NCBI GenBank assembly: GCA_018466975.1
Contig: JAENRS010000013.1
Coordinates: 1-64,000 of the forward strand
DNA: 64,000 bases
From: Sparassis latifolia
Lineage: Eukaryota; Basidiomycota; Agaricomycetes; Polyporales; Sparassidaceae
Reading direction: 5' to 3'
Within the stretch, counting starts at the first letter, position 1. Every line of letters begins with the position of its first letter. A program made the translations under genes and the position numbers. Of this stretch, positions 1 through 10,992 are shown one piece after another. The notes under the pieces were generated by a model, which searched no databases, was not told the DNA's origin, and saw only the letters and a list, made by a program, of their open reading frames with translations.

Positions 1-312
1 CTGCGAGGTCAAGATCTAAATGGTCATCATCTCCTTGACTTGTTGACTGCTACATCTCACGAAGTCACGATTGGGGGAGGTCGAAGAAATTGTCGGGGAG
101 CGGAAGATACTTTCGCATGAAGTAGGGAATCACTCAAAAAGTGGCAATGGGTCGATCAAGTACTGAGCTGTCGAGTTCGCAAAGGATATATGCACCTCCG
201 CAATTTCGCGAAACAATGATGAGAGGTCTGAGGTATCTCGCATGCATTTTGCAATTGAGAGCCTTCTCTATCTGGGTGTTATGAATGAGAACGAGGGCTC
301 CATGAATAAAAT
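1..312. other. Left edge, no gene recognised
   Basis: I see no coding region, repeat or RNA that I can support here. The open frames are short and show no family motif. The stretch ends where a hAT-type terminal repeat begins at 313-314. Confidence 0.4.
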
Positions 313-440
313 TAGTGCAGAGCACGGGTCCACATAACTCACGTGGGTCACAGGTACAGGTATCGATGGGTACGGGTACGGGTCACAATCTTGTAACCTG
401 CGTGACTCATGATATACCTGCGGCCAGCCACCTTGATTTG
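313..440. repeat. hAT-type transposon end, solo fragment
   Basis: Bases 314-329 read AGTGCAGAGCACGGGT. This differs by one base from the left terminal inverted repeat of the full hAT element at 14052-14067. It is followed, as there, by a run rich in GGGTACGGGTAC / GGTACAGGTAT subterminal repeats. No transposase sequence follows, and the other end is not found nearby. I read it as a truncated or deleted relative of the 14-17.5 kb element. Confidence 0.55.
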
Positions 441-537
441 TGGGTTATCGCGCGTAGCCATCCAGCATGACTAAGGAGCGACACAACACAGGGCACAAGG
501 CCCTGCAGGTATGTTTTTTTTATCTCCTACATTTGCT

Positions 538-704
538 AACATCATTGTCATTTATGGAAGATAATATATACTGTTAATTAACAGACCTTTAAGATTAGCA
601 GACTTCTTACTTGGCAGACCTCTTCCAGAATTATCTTATCAGCAAGCCTTCAAACTGGAGGATTATCTCTTTAGATAATCTTAAGATAATCTTTGAGATA
701 ATTC
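538..704. repeat. Fragment of the palindromic hAT-like element
   Basis: The sequence from 'catcattgtcatttatgg' onward matches the left end of the complete inverted-repeat element at 3224-4152 for about 100 bp, including the TTAATTAACAGACC block and GATAATC-rich stretch. The match stops near 704. The next bases, GGGCCTGTTCAGC after CTAA, resemble the first bases of PIF/Harbinger ends (GGGNCTGTT, TWA target). The Harbinger element that follows may therefore have inserted into this copy. That last point is inference, because the matching right end was not found. Confidence 0.5.
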
Positions 705-899
705 TAAGGGCCTGTTCAGCAGTTGAGTGATATCGCAAATTCGAGGAATGATCAATATTCGGCATTAGCTGGGTGACTTCCTGAAGCATGCTTCCCATCA
801 TGCTCTCTCTCAGTGACACTCAATGGAGAGTCGCAGCAGTTCTCTGCATGCACAACACCTCCAGCAGCTGCAATGAGCATCTGTTTTCATTCAGGTCAT

Positions 900-2160
900 C
901 TTTACAGCTATATTCACCTATGCACAGTCTCTATATGCCAGGGAACCCTACCATACATCTGTTCTCACTGGGGAGGGTTGGGTACTTGAGCTACTATTAG
1001 GGCATCCGGAGCGGATTTACAATGAGCTTGGTGTTCATCATCATGTCTTTGAAGCTCTCCTGGTTGCCTTGAGAGCTATGGGTTATGAGAGATCACAGCA
1101 TGTATCACTGGAAGAACAACTTGCAATTTTTCTCTATGCATGTGTTACTGGACTATCGGTGCAGCATCTTGGTAAACACTTCCAGTGTTCTAATGAGACC
1201 ATTGCAAAGTATGTACCAGACCTATACTACAGGGTATCTAATGGGAAAACATGTATTATAGGTACTTCAAGAGAATGCTCTTCATATTTTCCTCTGCCCC
1301 ATTTTATTTTGACATATGTTCATCTTCCTGTTGTCAATGATCCCATTTCTGCTCGCATTGCCAACAATCCTCACTTTTTTCCATTCTTTTCCAATGCCAT
1401 TGGTGCCATTGATGGAACACACATCAACTGTGCTCCCTCTGCAGAAGATCAAGACCTGGCGCATAATTGTAAAGGCAGTGTTTTTCAGAACTGCCTTGCC
1501 TGCTGTTCCTTCAATATGCAGTTCTAATATATGGTCAGTGGATGGGAAGGGTCTGCAGTGGATGCAGGAGTGTACAATTCTGCGTGGTTGACAAGTCTCT
1601 CAGTCATACCCGGAAAGTACTATCTTGCTGATGCAGGCTTTGGCACCTGCGATGCACTTCTTGTTCCATATCGAGGGGTACGCTATCATTTGGCTGAGTG
1701 AAAATGAGGAAATAGATGGTATGTTCTTTGAGACATCTGAAAGGTTGCGTTAAACTTCTGCCCCTGTTTTCAGACCACAAAACAAACAGGACCTATTTAA
1801 CTTAAGGCATGCATTACTACGGAACATTATCGAGCGGATTTTTGGTGTTCTGAAATGCCACTTCAAGATCTTAATCTGTCCTGCAGAGTATGACATGGAT
1901 GTCCAAGTTCAGATCCATTCTGCATTATGCGCCATTCACAATTTCATATGCCAGCATGATCCATATGAGGTTAGTCAAGTGGAGGAGGATGGCGAAGTGG
2001 ATGAATATGCACCTTTCAAGAATGCACCAGCGAGTACTAACAGAGATGTTGGAGAGTTGAGTGAAGGTTGGGCTGGACATGCAGAACAGGACAGAGCAAA
2101 TATGAGGTGAGATGAAATTGCGGAGGAAATGTGGAAGGATTACGCAGCCCATTCAGTCAT
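900..2160 (+). pseudogene. PIF/Harbinger-type DDE transposase, decayed
   Basis: DDE transposase of the PIF/Harbinger (ALP1-like, DDE_Tnp_4) family, the nuclease that cuts and pastes Harbinger DNA transposons. Coding-like sequence is visible from about 900 ('HTSVLTGEGWV'). It runs through a helix-turn-helix region (SVQHLGKHFQCSNETI). The first catalytic Asp is in AIGAIDGTHI (about 1405) and the second in YLADAGFG (about 1630). After an intron ending at TTTTCAG (about 1780), the Glu is in NIIERIFGVLK (about 1830). The frame is broken by TAA at 1525-1527 and by TGA at 2108-2110, after which the usual C-terminal EIAEEMWKDY still follows. The first exon and start codon are not certain. The palindromic repeat island begins just downstream. 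Its usual partner, a Myb/SANT-like protein, lies at 9.87-10.99 kb in convergent orientation. Confidence 0.85.
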
Positions 2161-2210
2161 GTTTGTGAACTGGACTCCCATTTACCCTGACATTGTCATG
2201 AACTGGACTG

Positions 2211-2742
2211 TCAGTGGACATCGGCCCATCGGTTTGTGTAGGGAGCTGTCAGCGATGGGCCCATGGCGATGAAGGGAAGGCTGGAGTGATGGGCCCACCG
2301 CCATGGGGTAGTTCTGAGCAGTGGGCCCACCACCATAGGGGTACTTCTAAGCAGTGAGCCCATCGCCATAATGCTATTATCTAGCGATGGGCCCACCGCC
2401 ATAGGTGTTGTTCTGAGCAGTGGGCCCATTGCCATAATGCTATTATTTAGTGATGGGCCCACTGCCATAGGGGTACTTCTGAGCAGTGGGCCCACTGCCA
2501 TAATGCTATTATCTAGCGATGGACCCACCACCATAAGGGTACCTCTGAGCAGTGGGCCCACCGTCATAGGCGTTGTTCTGAGCAATGGGCCCATTGCCAT
2601 AATGCTATTATTTAGCGATGGGCCCACCACCATAGGTGTTGTTCTGAGCAGTGGGCCCACCAACATGGTGTTATTAGTCAGTGATTGGTTTACCATCATA
2701 ATGCTGGCAGTGCCTGGATTTAGCAATTCACCTAATCGCTAG
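2211..2742. repeat. 33-bp GGGCCC minisatellite, left array
   Basis: Tandem units of about 33 bp built on GTGGGCCCACCGCCATAGG followed by a GTACTTCTGAGCA or TGTTGTTCTGAGCA variant, alternating with units ending AATGCTATTATCTAGCGA. Each unit holds the perfect 10-bp palindrome GTGGGCCCAC. Because the period is divisible by three, both strands stay open over hundreds of bases without coding anything. Confidence 0.9.
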
Positions 2743-3372
2743 CCTGACACTACATCTCTGGTGGAGTTTTTACAACATGCAGTCCTGCCTGAAACTTATC
2801 GTAGCTATCATATAGGTGATGGCAAGACTCAATTTGCCAAAAAGTTGCCAATCTGGCTCTCCTTCTCTGGCGAAGTTTGTCAATCTTGGAGGTCTGTCTG
2901 AAACTTGGTGAAGAGGATTTATAAATACCATTTTATGAGTTCCTGGTATATGGTGAGCCATGGCCTCACATTCTGGTGATGATGTGACTTAACTAGTAAA
3001 AAACTCGCCAACCTGGCTCTTCTTCTCTGGCGAAGTTTGTTAAACTTGGAGGACTGTCTGAAACTTATAGAAGAGAACTTATAAAGTGCAGTGCCACCAT
3101 TATACGAGTTCCTAGTATATGGTGAGCCATGGCTTTACATTTTGGTGATGGCGATACTCAATTTGCCAAAAAGTTGCCAACCTGGCTCTCCTTCTCTGGC
3201 GAAGTTTGTTAAACTTGAAGGACATCATTGTCATTTATGGAAGATAATATATACTGTTAATTAACAGACCTTTAAGATTAGCAGACTCCTTACTTAGCAG
3301 ACCTCTTCCAGGATTATCTCAAGATAATCTTTGAGATAATCTGAAGGATTATCTGAGTTTAAAAGATATTTT

Positions 3373-3467
3373 TTAAGTTGTCACCAGCCAGGATTGAACC
3401 CTCAACCTTGAGAGAAAGTCACATGATCAACTTACACTAAACACTTTAGCCACTAAACCATATCAGC
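3373..3467 (-). other. tRNA-like segment, inverted arm
   Basis: On the minus strand a box-A-like TGGTTTAGTGG (3450-3461 region) is followed about 60 bp later by a box-B-like GGTTCAATCC (3391-3400), as in a pol III tRNA promoter. It mirrors the arm at 3894-3985. The acceptor and T stems do not pair well, so I do not call a functional tRNA. Confidence 0.4.
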
Positions 3468-3893
3468 TTATAAACTTACTCTCATGTATAATATATATAG
3501 GAGATTTCGCTAAAGAGACTTAGACAAGTTCTGCCTATCATAAGAGAGTAGCTAAGTTAAACACAAGGCAAATCATGTTTATAATAACATTTTCAGTACA
3601 TACTTTACAATTCAATCACATTGTGATCTCATCTTTTACAAAAAGACTATAGTCATAAATTTTAAGTTTAGAGAATGGACCTTTAATGGTACCTATACGG
3701 TAAACAGTAGTTTATAACATATACAAAGTTAATATATAGATATTGTAATATAAACAGCAGTATAGACTGTATGAAATGCTACTATGACATTCTTTGTCTT
3801 GTGTTTCACTCAGTTATGCACTATAGACAGAATTTGCCCAAGTCTCTTTGACAAAATCTCCTATATCCATGATACATGAGAGTAAGTTTATAA

Positions 3894-3985
3894 GCTGATA
3901 TGGTGTAGTGGCTAAAGTGTCTAGTGTCAGTTGATCATGTGACTTTCTCTCAAGGTTGAGGGTTCAATCCTGGCTGGTGACAACT
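3894..3985 (+). other. tRNA-like segment, direct arm
   Basis: TGGTGTAGTGGCTAAAGTG at 3901 resembles a tRNA A box and GGTTCAATCC at 3961-3970 a B box. This is the second arm of the palindromic element. The flanks do not form a proper acceptor stem, so it looks like a tRNA-derived (SINE-like) relic rather than a working tRNA gene. Confidence 0.4.
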
Positions 3986-5830
3986 TAAAAAATATCTTTT
4001 AAACTCAGATAATCCTTTGGATCATTCTTAGGATTATCTTAAAGATTATCTTCAGACATTTAAAGATCATCCTTTGCTAACTTAGGAGCCTGCTTATCCT
4101 CTCATGCTGTTAACTAGCATAATTTATTATCACTCATAACTGACATCACTGTGGAGGACTGTCTGAAACTTATAGAAGAGGACTTATAAAGTGCAGTGCC
4201 ACCATTCTATGAGTTCCTAGTATATGGTGAGCCACGGCTTTACATTCTGGTGATGGCAAGACTCAATTTGCCAAAAAGTCGCCAACCTGGCTCTCCTTCT
4301 CTGGCGAAGTTTGTCAATCTTGGAGGTCTGTCTGAAACTTGGTGAAGAGGATTTATAAATACCATTTTATGAGTTCCTGGTATATGGCGAGCCATGGCCT
4401 CACATTCTGGTGATGGTGTGACTTAACTAGTAAAAAACTCGCTAACCTGACTCTCCTTCTTTGGTGAAGCTTGTTAAACTTAGGGCACTGTCTGAAACTT
4501 GTAGAAGAGAATTTATAAAGTGCAGTGCCACCATTTTAGACTTTCTGGGTATATGGCTAGCCATGGCTTTACATTCTGGTGATGGCGAGACTCAATTTGC
4601 CAAAAAGTCGCCAACCTGGCTCTCCTTCTTCGCTGCAGTGTGTTAAACTTGGAGGACTGTCTGAAACTTGTAGCAGAGGATTTATGAAGTTACATTCCAT
4701 CATTTTATAAGTTCCTAGTATATGGCAAGCCATGGCTTTACATCGTGGTAATGGTGTGACTCAACTAGTAAAGAACTCGTCATCCTGGCTCTCCTTCTTT
4801 GGTGAAGTTTATTAAACTTGGAGGACTGTCTGAAACTTGTAGACGAGAACTTGTAAAGTGCAGTGCCACCATTCTATGAGTTCCTAGTATACGGTGAGCC
4901 ATGGCCTCACATTCTGGTGATGGCGAGACTCAATTTGCCAAAAAGTCGCCAACCTGGCTCTTCTTCTCTGGTGCAGTTTGTTAAACTTGGAGGACTGTCT
5001 GAAACTTGTAGAAGAGGACTTATAATGTGCAGTGCCACCATTCTATGAGTTCCTAGTATATGGCGAGCCATGGCTTTACATTCTGGTGATGGTGAGACTC
5101 AATTTGCCAAAAAGTTGCCAATCTGACTCTCCTTCTCTGGCGAAGTTTGTTAAACTTGGACGACAGTCTGAAACTTGTAGCAGAGGATTTATATAGTGCA
5201 ATGCCACCATTTTATGAGTTCCTGGTATATGGTGAGCCATGGCTTCACATTCTGGTAAAGGCGAGGCTCAACCTGTAAAAGCTCGCTGACCTGCCTCTCT
5301 ATCTCTGGCAAAGTTCATTAAACATGAAGCACTGTCTGAAACTTGTAGTAGGGGATTTATAAAGTGAAGTGCCACCATTCTATGAGTTCCTGATATATGG
5401 CGAGCCATGGCCTCACATTCTGGTGAATGTGAGACTCAACTAGTAAAAATCTCAGCAATTTGACTCTCCTTCTTTGGCAAAGTTCATAGAACTTGGAGCA
5501 CATCTGGAATTCATAGTAGTTGGTATATAAAGTAAAGCACCACCATTTCATGAGTTTCTGATAGACGTTGAGCCATGGCTTCACATCCTGACAATGGTTA
5601 GACTTAATCTGGTGATTTTTCATTAACCTGGCGGTCCTTCTCTGGTAAAGTTAATTCAACTTGAAGCACTGTCTGGAATTGATAACAGCTGTTGTATAAA
5701 GTGAAGGGCCACCATGTTATGAGTTCCTGATTGATGGCCAGCCATAGTTTCACACATAAAAATGCTAAACGACCAGCTGGCACTGCTTCTGTAATGAAGT
5801 CTGCATGCAATGGAGTATCATCTGAAACTT

Positions 5831-7010
5831 ATGGTCAAAGTTATATACTGTGGAGTATGAACTGCAACTTGGAGTAGCAATATCATATTGTGACTGAACA
5901 GATATTAATTCTCAATAACAATTAAGTGTAACTCTTTGGAGAGAGCTACACTTAAGTTTATGAAGTGTGTTTTGCTTCTCATATAACTAAATGCCAGACA
6001 TTTGTTAGAAAATGACAGATATATCTTTTTCAAGACAACATGTAGTCAACTGTAATGTTAAGTGATTGGCAAGCTTTACTTCTCAAAAAACAGCAAAGTT
6101 CACTTTGGAAGAGTTAGCAATATTTCACTCTGAGCTCTATAGACTTCTTATAAGCTTGTCAAGAATCTATCTAGCTGTGATATAAGGTCTATATAATCAT
6201 CATCGTTTAATATAGATAGAAAAATGTATTAAAGAAGAATCTCAAATGTATAGAAGAAAACACATATAGGAGCCATTACGTTCATGTAGATGTATGTGCA
6301 CTCAGAGACTAAAAAGGAAAGTGTGATTCCTTAACCAGTTCAGCAAGTCACGTGAAGTTCATTAAAGGTAGACAATATTGAATTCTTCACATAACACTAA
6401 GTGATTACGATCAAAACTAACCACAACTTCATATCTCACATATAAAGTGTTGTACTTTATTACACATAGTATCATGCAGAGAAATGGTAAGTTGTATGCT
6501 GAACTTCTCAAAGTGTTCACAGATCATTAGAATGGCTGTGTGTATCTTGCTAAACTTCAAGAAGTAATGCAAGGCTTCTAATTTAGAGCATACAACTGCT
6601 GTTGTAAGATTTAGTCACTCTTTTATATTATATATATATATATATAAGATTATCACAGCCAGTTAGCACACTAACTTGTGAGTGTATTTAGGATGATTAG
6701 ATGTGGCTCACAACCAACTACGAAGTCATACAACACTGGCATTGAATAGTAATGCAACTGCTGCTCTAAGTTTTGAAAGGCTTAGATACTTCACTTTATA
6801 ATAAATAGCAGATTGTCAGCATTGAATCTCAGTGCATCCACACTTTGCCAAAATGTACAAACATAGCCTGACATCAGCCAGAAGTCCATATAAAAGGACA
6901 TCACAGTATATAGCCACTGCTACAACTTATAGTCAGTACTTCATATCATATGAAATTCATCAGTGTATATGAAAAAAGAAGTATCAGGTTGCCAGTTACA
7001 TTTTCACTGT
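5831..7010. other. AT-rich centre of the palindrome
   Basis: About 1.2 kb of AT-rich sequence between the two repeat arms. It contains a short TA microsatellite (about 6625-6645) and several TTAAGTGTAA / AAGTTCA-like words. No coding frame or known element is recognised. Confidence 0.55.
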
Positions 7011-8550
7011 GGCTCACCATCTATAAGAAACACACGAAATGCTGACACCACTTGATACAACATTTACTTCAATTTTTAAACTGTGCTTTAAGTTATACAA
7101 CCTTTACCAGAGAACAAGTGCCAAATTGGTCATTTTTTTCCTGGTTGAGTCTAGCTATTATCAGGATATGAAGCTGTGGCTCACCATTGATCAGGAACTC
7201 AGAAAGTGATGGCACTTCACATTATGAAATGTCTACTATATATTCCAGACAGTGCTTCAAGTTTGACTAACTTCACCAGAGAAGAAGAGCCAGGTTAGCG
7301 ATGTGTTTATTGGTTGAGTCTAGCCATTATCAGGATATTAAGCCATAGCTCCCATCTACAAGAAACTCAAACAATGATGATGCTTCACTTGATACCACAG
7401 CTACTATCAATCCCAGACAGTCCTCCAAGTTCGACAAACTTTACTAGAGAAGGAGAGTCAGATTGCTGAGTTTTTTACTGGTTGAGTCTCACCTTCACCA
7501 AAATGTGAGGCCATGGCTCGCCATATACCAGGAACTCATAGAATGGTGGCACTTCACTATATAAATCCCCTACTACAAGTTTCAGATAGTGCTCCAAGTT
7601 TAACAAACTTCACCAAAGAAGGAGAGCCAGGATGGCGAGTTTTTTATTAGTTGAGTCACACCATTATCAGGATGTAAAGCCATGGCTCACCATATACTAG
7701 GAACTCATAAAATGATGGAATTTAACTTTATAAATCCTCTGCTACAAGTTTCAGACAGTTCTCCAAGTTTAACAAACTGCACCAGAGAAGGAGAGCCAGG
7801 TTGGTGACTTTTTGGCAAATTGAGTCTCACCATCACCAGAATGTAAAGTCATGGCTCGCCATATACTAGGAACTCATAGAATGGTGGCACTGCACTGTAT
7901 AAGTTCTCTTCTACAAGTTTCAGACAGTCCTCCAAGTTTAACAAACTTCGCCAGAGAAGGAGAGCCAGGTTGGCGACTTTGTGGCAAATTGAGTCTCGCC
8001 ATCACCAGAATGTAAAGCCATGGTTCACCATATATCAGGAACTCATAAAATGGTATTTATAAATCCTCTTCACCAAGTTTCAGACAGTCCTCCAAGTTTA
8101 ACAAACTTCGCCAGAGAAGGAGAGCCAGGTTGGCGACTTTTTGGCAAATTGAGTCTCACCATCACCAGAATGTAAGGCCATGGCTCGTCATATACTAGGA
8201 ACTCATGGAATGGTGGCACTGCACTTTATTATCAGAATGTAAAGCCATGGCTCGCCATATACTAGGAACTCATAAAATGATGGAATTTAACTTTATAAAT
8301 CCTCTGCTACAAGTTTCAGACAGTCCTCCAAGTTTAACAAACTGCACCAGAGAAGGAGAGCCAGGTTGGCGACTTTGTGGCAAATTGAGTCTCGCCATGA
8401 CCAGAATGTGAGGCCACGGCTCGCCATATATCAGGAACTCATAAAATGGTGGCACTGCACTTTATACAATAGCTACGATAAGTTTCAGGCAGGACTCTAT
8501 GTTGTAAAAGCTCCACCAGAGATGTAGTGTCAGGTTAGCAATTAGGTGAA
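7011..8550. repeat. ~170-bp tandem repeat, right arm, inverted
   Basis: About eight copies of the same 165-175 bp unit as in the left arm, in opposite orientation. Landmarks are GCCATGGCTCGCCATATAC, CAGGAACTCATAAAATG, CAAGTTTCAGACAGTCCTCC, CCAGAGAAGGAGAGCCAGG and TTTTTGGCAAATTGAGTCTC. Copies at 7690-8530 are nearly identical, while those nearer the centre are more diverged, as on the other side. Confidence 0.88.
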
Positions 8551-9742
8551 TTGCTAAGTTCAGACACTGCAAGCCTTATGATGGTAAACCAATCACTGAC
8601 TAATAACACCATGTCGGTGGGCCCACTGCTCAGAGGTACCCCTATGGTGGTGAGCCCATCAGTAAATAATAGCATCATGATGATGGGCCCACTGCTCAGA
8701 CATACCCCTATGGCGGTGGGCCCACTGCTCATTCATTGTACATTGGTAGTAAGCCCGTTGCTGGGAGAAACATGTCCTGGTGATTGTCTACCCCCTGACC
8801 TGTGGCAGTAGGCCCATCTTTCATTTAATACCCTTGGAGATGGGCCCACTGCTCAGCTATTATACTCTGGCTATGGGCCTATTGGTGGCGATAACATGCT
8901 CTGGTGATGGCCAACCCTCTGGCCTTTGGCAGTGGGCCAATTGCTGGCGGAAATATGTCCTGGCGATAATCTATGCCATGGGTGCTTGCAGTAAGGCCCT
9001 GGCTGAGGGTACTTTGGCGATGGGCCCATTGCTGATGGTAACATGCTCTGGTGATGGCCAACTCTCTGACCTTTGGCAGTGAGCCCATCCTTCATCTTAC
9101 ACTCTTGGTGATGGGCTCACTGCTCATTAATCATACTTTAGCAGTGGGCCCATTGATGGCCATAACATGCTCTGGCTTCGGCCCACTCTCCGACCTGTGG
9201 TGGTGGGCCTACTGCTCAGAACATCACCTATAGTGGTGGGCCCACTGCTCAGAAGTACCCCTATGGCGGTGGGTCCACTGCTGAGAACATCACCTATGGC
9301 AGTGGGCCCACTGCTTAGAAGTGCCTCTATGGTGGTGGGCCCATCGCTAAATAATAGCATTATGGTGATGGGCCCACTGCTCAGAACAACATCTATGGTG
9401 GTGGGCCCATCGCTAAATAATAGCATTATGATGATGGGCCTACTGCTCAGAAGTACCCCTATGGTGGTGGGCCCACTGCTCAGAAGTACCCCTATGGCGG
9501 TGGGCCCACTGCTCAGAATAACACCTATGGTGGTGGGCCCATCACTAAATAATAGCATTATGGCGATGGGCCCACTGCTCAGAAGTACCCCTATAGTGGT
9601 GGGCCCACTGCTCAGAACAACACCTATGGCGGTGGGCCCATTGCTCAGAACTACCCCCATGGTGGTGGCCCATCACTCCAGCCTTCCCTTCATCGCCATG
9701 AGCCCACTGCTGGTAGAGGTCAACATGGTGATGATGGGCTGA
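8551..9742. repeat. 33-bp GGGCCC minisatellite, right array
   Basis: Inverted counterpart of the array at 2211-2742, longer and richer in copies. The best-preserved part is 9190-9700, with units of GGTGGGCCCACTGCTCAGAA plus ACACCTATGG or GTACCCCTATGGC. The part at 8740-9180 is a looser, longer-period variant (ATGGGCCCATTGCTG...ACATGCTCTGGTGATGGCC). Open frames of 177 and 191 codons on opposite strands are artefacts of the period. Confidence 0.88.
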
Positions 9743-9869
9743 CGTCCGCTGACAGTCCAGTTCATGACAATGTCAGGGTAAATGAGAGTTCAGTTCAGGT
9801 AACATGACTGAAAGGTGTGGATTACGAGCGTATTTTAGAGGGACGGGCACAATAGGGGTATTAGTAATG

Positions 9870-10992
9870 ATTTATGGGCTAATATCAATTATCTATGAGT
9901 TAATTCCCAACTGTCAGCTTATCTTGAACCCACACCTTCCGAATCTCCTCATCCTGGATGGTCAAATAGACATCTGCTGCACTCACATTCTTCTGAATAA
10001 TGTTCAGCATGGTCACCTTCTCATTCATACTGAGATAGGCCTCCTCCTCCATAACATGAGCGACCGCTTTTCGCTTCCGAGTTGGAGTAGCTTCCAGCTG
10101 ACTTATGCTAGCACGTGTCAGTTCATTGAAGGTGCTGAACTGATCACAGAGCCCCCACAATGCAGTCGCACGAGTTCGGCCTCTCTTGGATGATTGCGAA
10201 GGAAGGAAAGCTTGCGATAGAGAGGGAATCAGAACATCCTTGCACTTGGCAGTGGTGGAAGTGATGATAGGTGCAGGGGTATGAATCGGAGATAGCGTGT
10301 CAGTAGGGGGATCCAGGAAGGGGAGCGGGGTCATGCAGTGGCGTAGATGGCTGGGGCATGGTGGCCCGACTGGGGGCTTGCATCACACTGGTATCCCCGA
10401 TCTCGACCTCAATTGCCTTGGGGATGGTGGCAGTTGGCTCGGCAACATTATTAGTTGGCTTTGGTATGTTATTGGTCAGGTCTGCAACTGCTTGAATCTG
10501 TCTATGGCCTTTGACGGCATGAGCGGCTTCATATCATCATAGTATGGCCACCCCTTGTTTCAGAATGGACCCGCACCCTTATATGACTGCTGTGAGAGCA
10601 AACTAGTCAGTATGCAAATTTAAGGTAACACTGTCAGCTACTCACCTTCACGTAGACCTTCCAGATGGATTCCATTGCTGACGTGATACCCACTCCATCC
10701 TTCTCCGTGTAGGTGAAACCCAAAGTGGTCTTGAGGTCAGATATGACTCAGTATGTGTCCCTCATCTGTGGATACAGGTGTGAAGAGAAGAAAGAATACA
10801 AATCCTCACAACATACCCTTCCAAGCTTTGATCTGCAAGCTGCAGATGTCTTCGGTGGCATGGAGGGTAACATCTTGGCTGCCACTTCGCTCCAGATCAA
10901 GTCCTTGAAGTTTGCTCCATCACCAGCGGTGGGTAGAAGTGTCACAAGGATGTCAGTGAGAGTCTTTGTGTCCTCGTGAGACCACTTGCAGT
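9870..10992 (-). pseudogene. Myb/SANT-like protein, Harbinger partner, decayed
   Basis: A DNA-binding protein of the Myb/SANT-like type that accompanies PIF/Harbinger transposases and helps bring the transposase to DNA. On the minus strand the trihelix domain starts with KWSHEDTKTLTDIL near 10990, continues through FKDLIWSEVAAKMLP, and after an intron reads GFTYTEKDGVGITSAMESIW (about 10690). After a second intron (GTGAGTAG...CTCACAG, about 10640-10590) a frame with NKGWPYYDDMKPLMPSKA follows, interrupted by TGA at 10560-10562. The C-terminal part (about 10334-9900) has a basic stretch, TRKRKAVAHVMEEEA. The 5' end is cut by the Helitron remnant near 10990. Pairing with the transposase at 0.9-2.2 kb is inferred from known two-gene Harbinger elements. 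Confidence 0.65.

Larger units (their letters stand above)
3224..4152. mobile_element. Palindromic hAT-like element with tRNA-like arms
   Basis: A non-coding insertion of about 0.93 kb inside one 170-bp repeat unit. It is flanked by TGAAGGAC on the left and TGGAGGAC on the right, an 8-bp target duplication with one mismatch. The ends are imperfect inverted repeats: CATCATTGTCATTTATGG on the left, and CAGTGATGTCAGTTATGA reading in from the right. Farther in, the two halves mirror each other over GATAATC-rich stretches, tRNA-like arms and AGAGACTTGGGCAA-type blocks. The 8-bp duplication and CA-starting ends suggest mobilisation by a hAT transposase; no transposase is encoded here. Confidence 0.7.
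2760..5830. repeat. ~170-bp tandem repeat, left arm
   Basis: About eleven diverged copies of a unit of 165-175 bp. Landmarks in each unit are AGTTCCTAGTATATGG, GAGCCATGGC, TTCTGGTGATGGCGAGACTC, CAATTTGCCAAAAAGTCGCC, CTGGCTCTCCTTCTCTGGCG and GGACTGTCTGAAACTTG. The array is interrupted by the element at 3224-4152, and divergence rises toward the palindrome centre (5400-5830). Confidence 0.88.
2155..9806. repeat. Giant quasi-palindrome of tandem repeats
   Basis: The two outer edges are inverted copies of each other: 2155-2225 (AGTCATGTT..., CCTGACATTGTCATGAACTG) and 9741-9806 read on the opposite strand. Moving inward, both arms carry first a 33-bp GTGGGCCCAC minisatellite (2211-2742; 8551-9742) and then about 170-bp tandem repeats (2760-5830; 7011-8550) in mirror orientation. 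A unique AT-rich centre of about 1.2 kb separates them. The arms are unequal in copy number. The open frames inside are by-products of the repeat period. Confidence 0.85.

Noticed and set aside
2211..2742. CRISPR-like look of short regular repeats
   Set aside because: No unique spacers, units diverge continuously, and the window is eukaryotic; it is a minisatellite.
3894..3985. Possible tRNA gene
   Set aside because: A- and B-box words are present, but the acceptor and T stems do not pair; kept only as a tRNA-like segment.
9127..9742. Open frames of 177 and 191 codons on opposite strands
   Set aside because: The 33-bp period keeps all frames open; the translated repeats (SSGPTAIGV..., LLRTTPMAVG...) are a by-product of the minisatellite.
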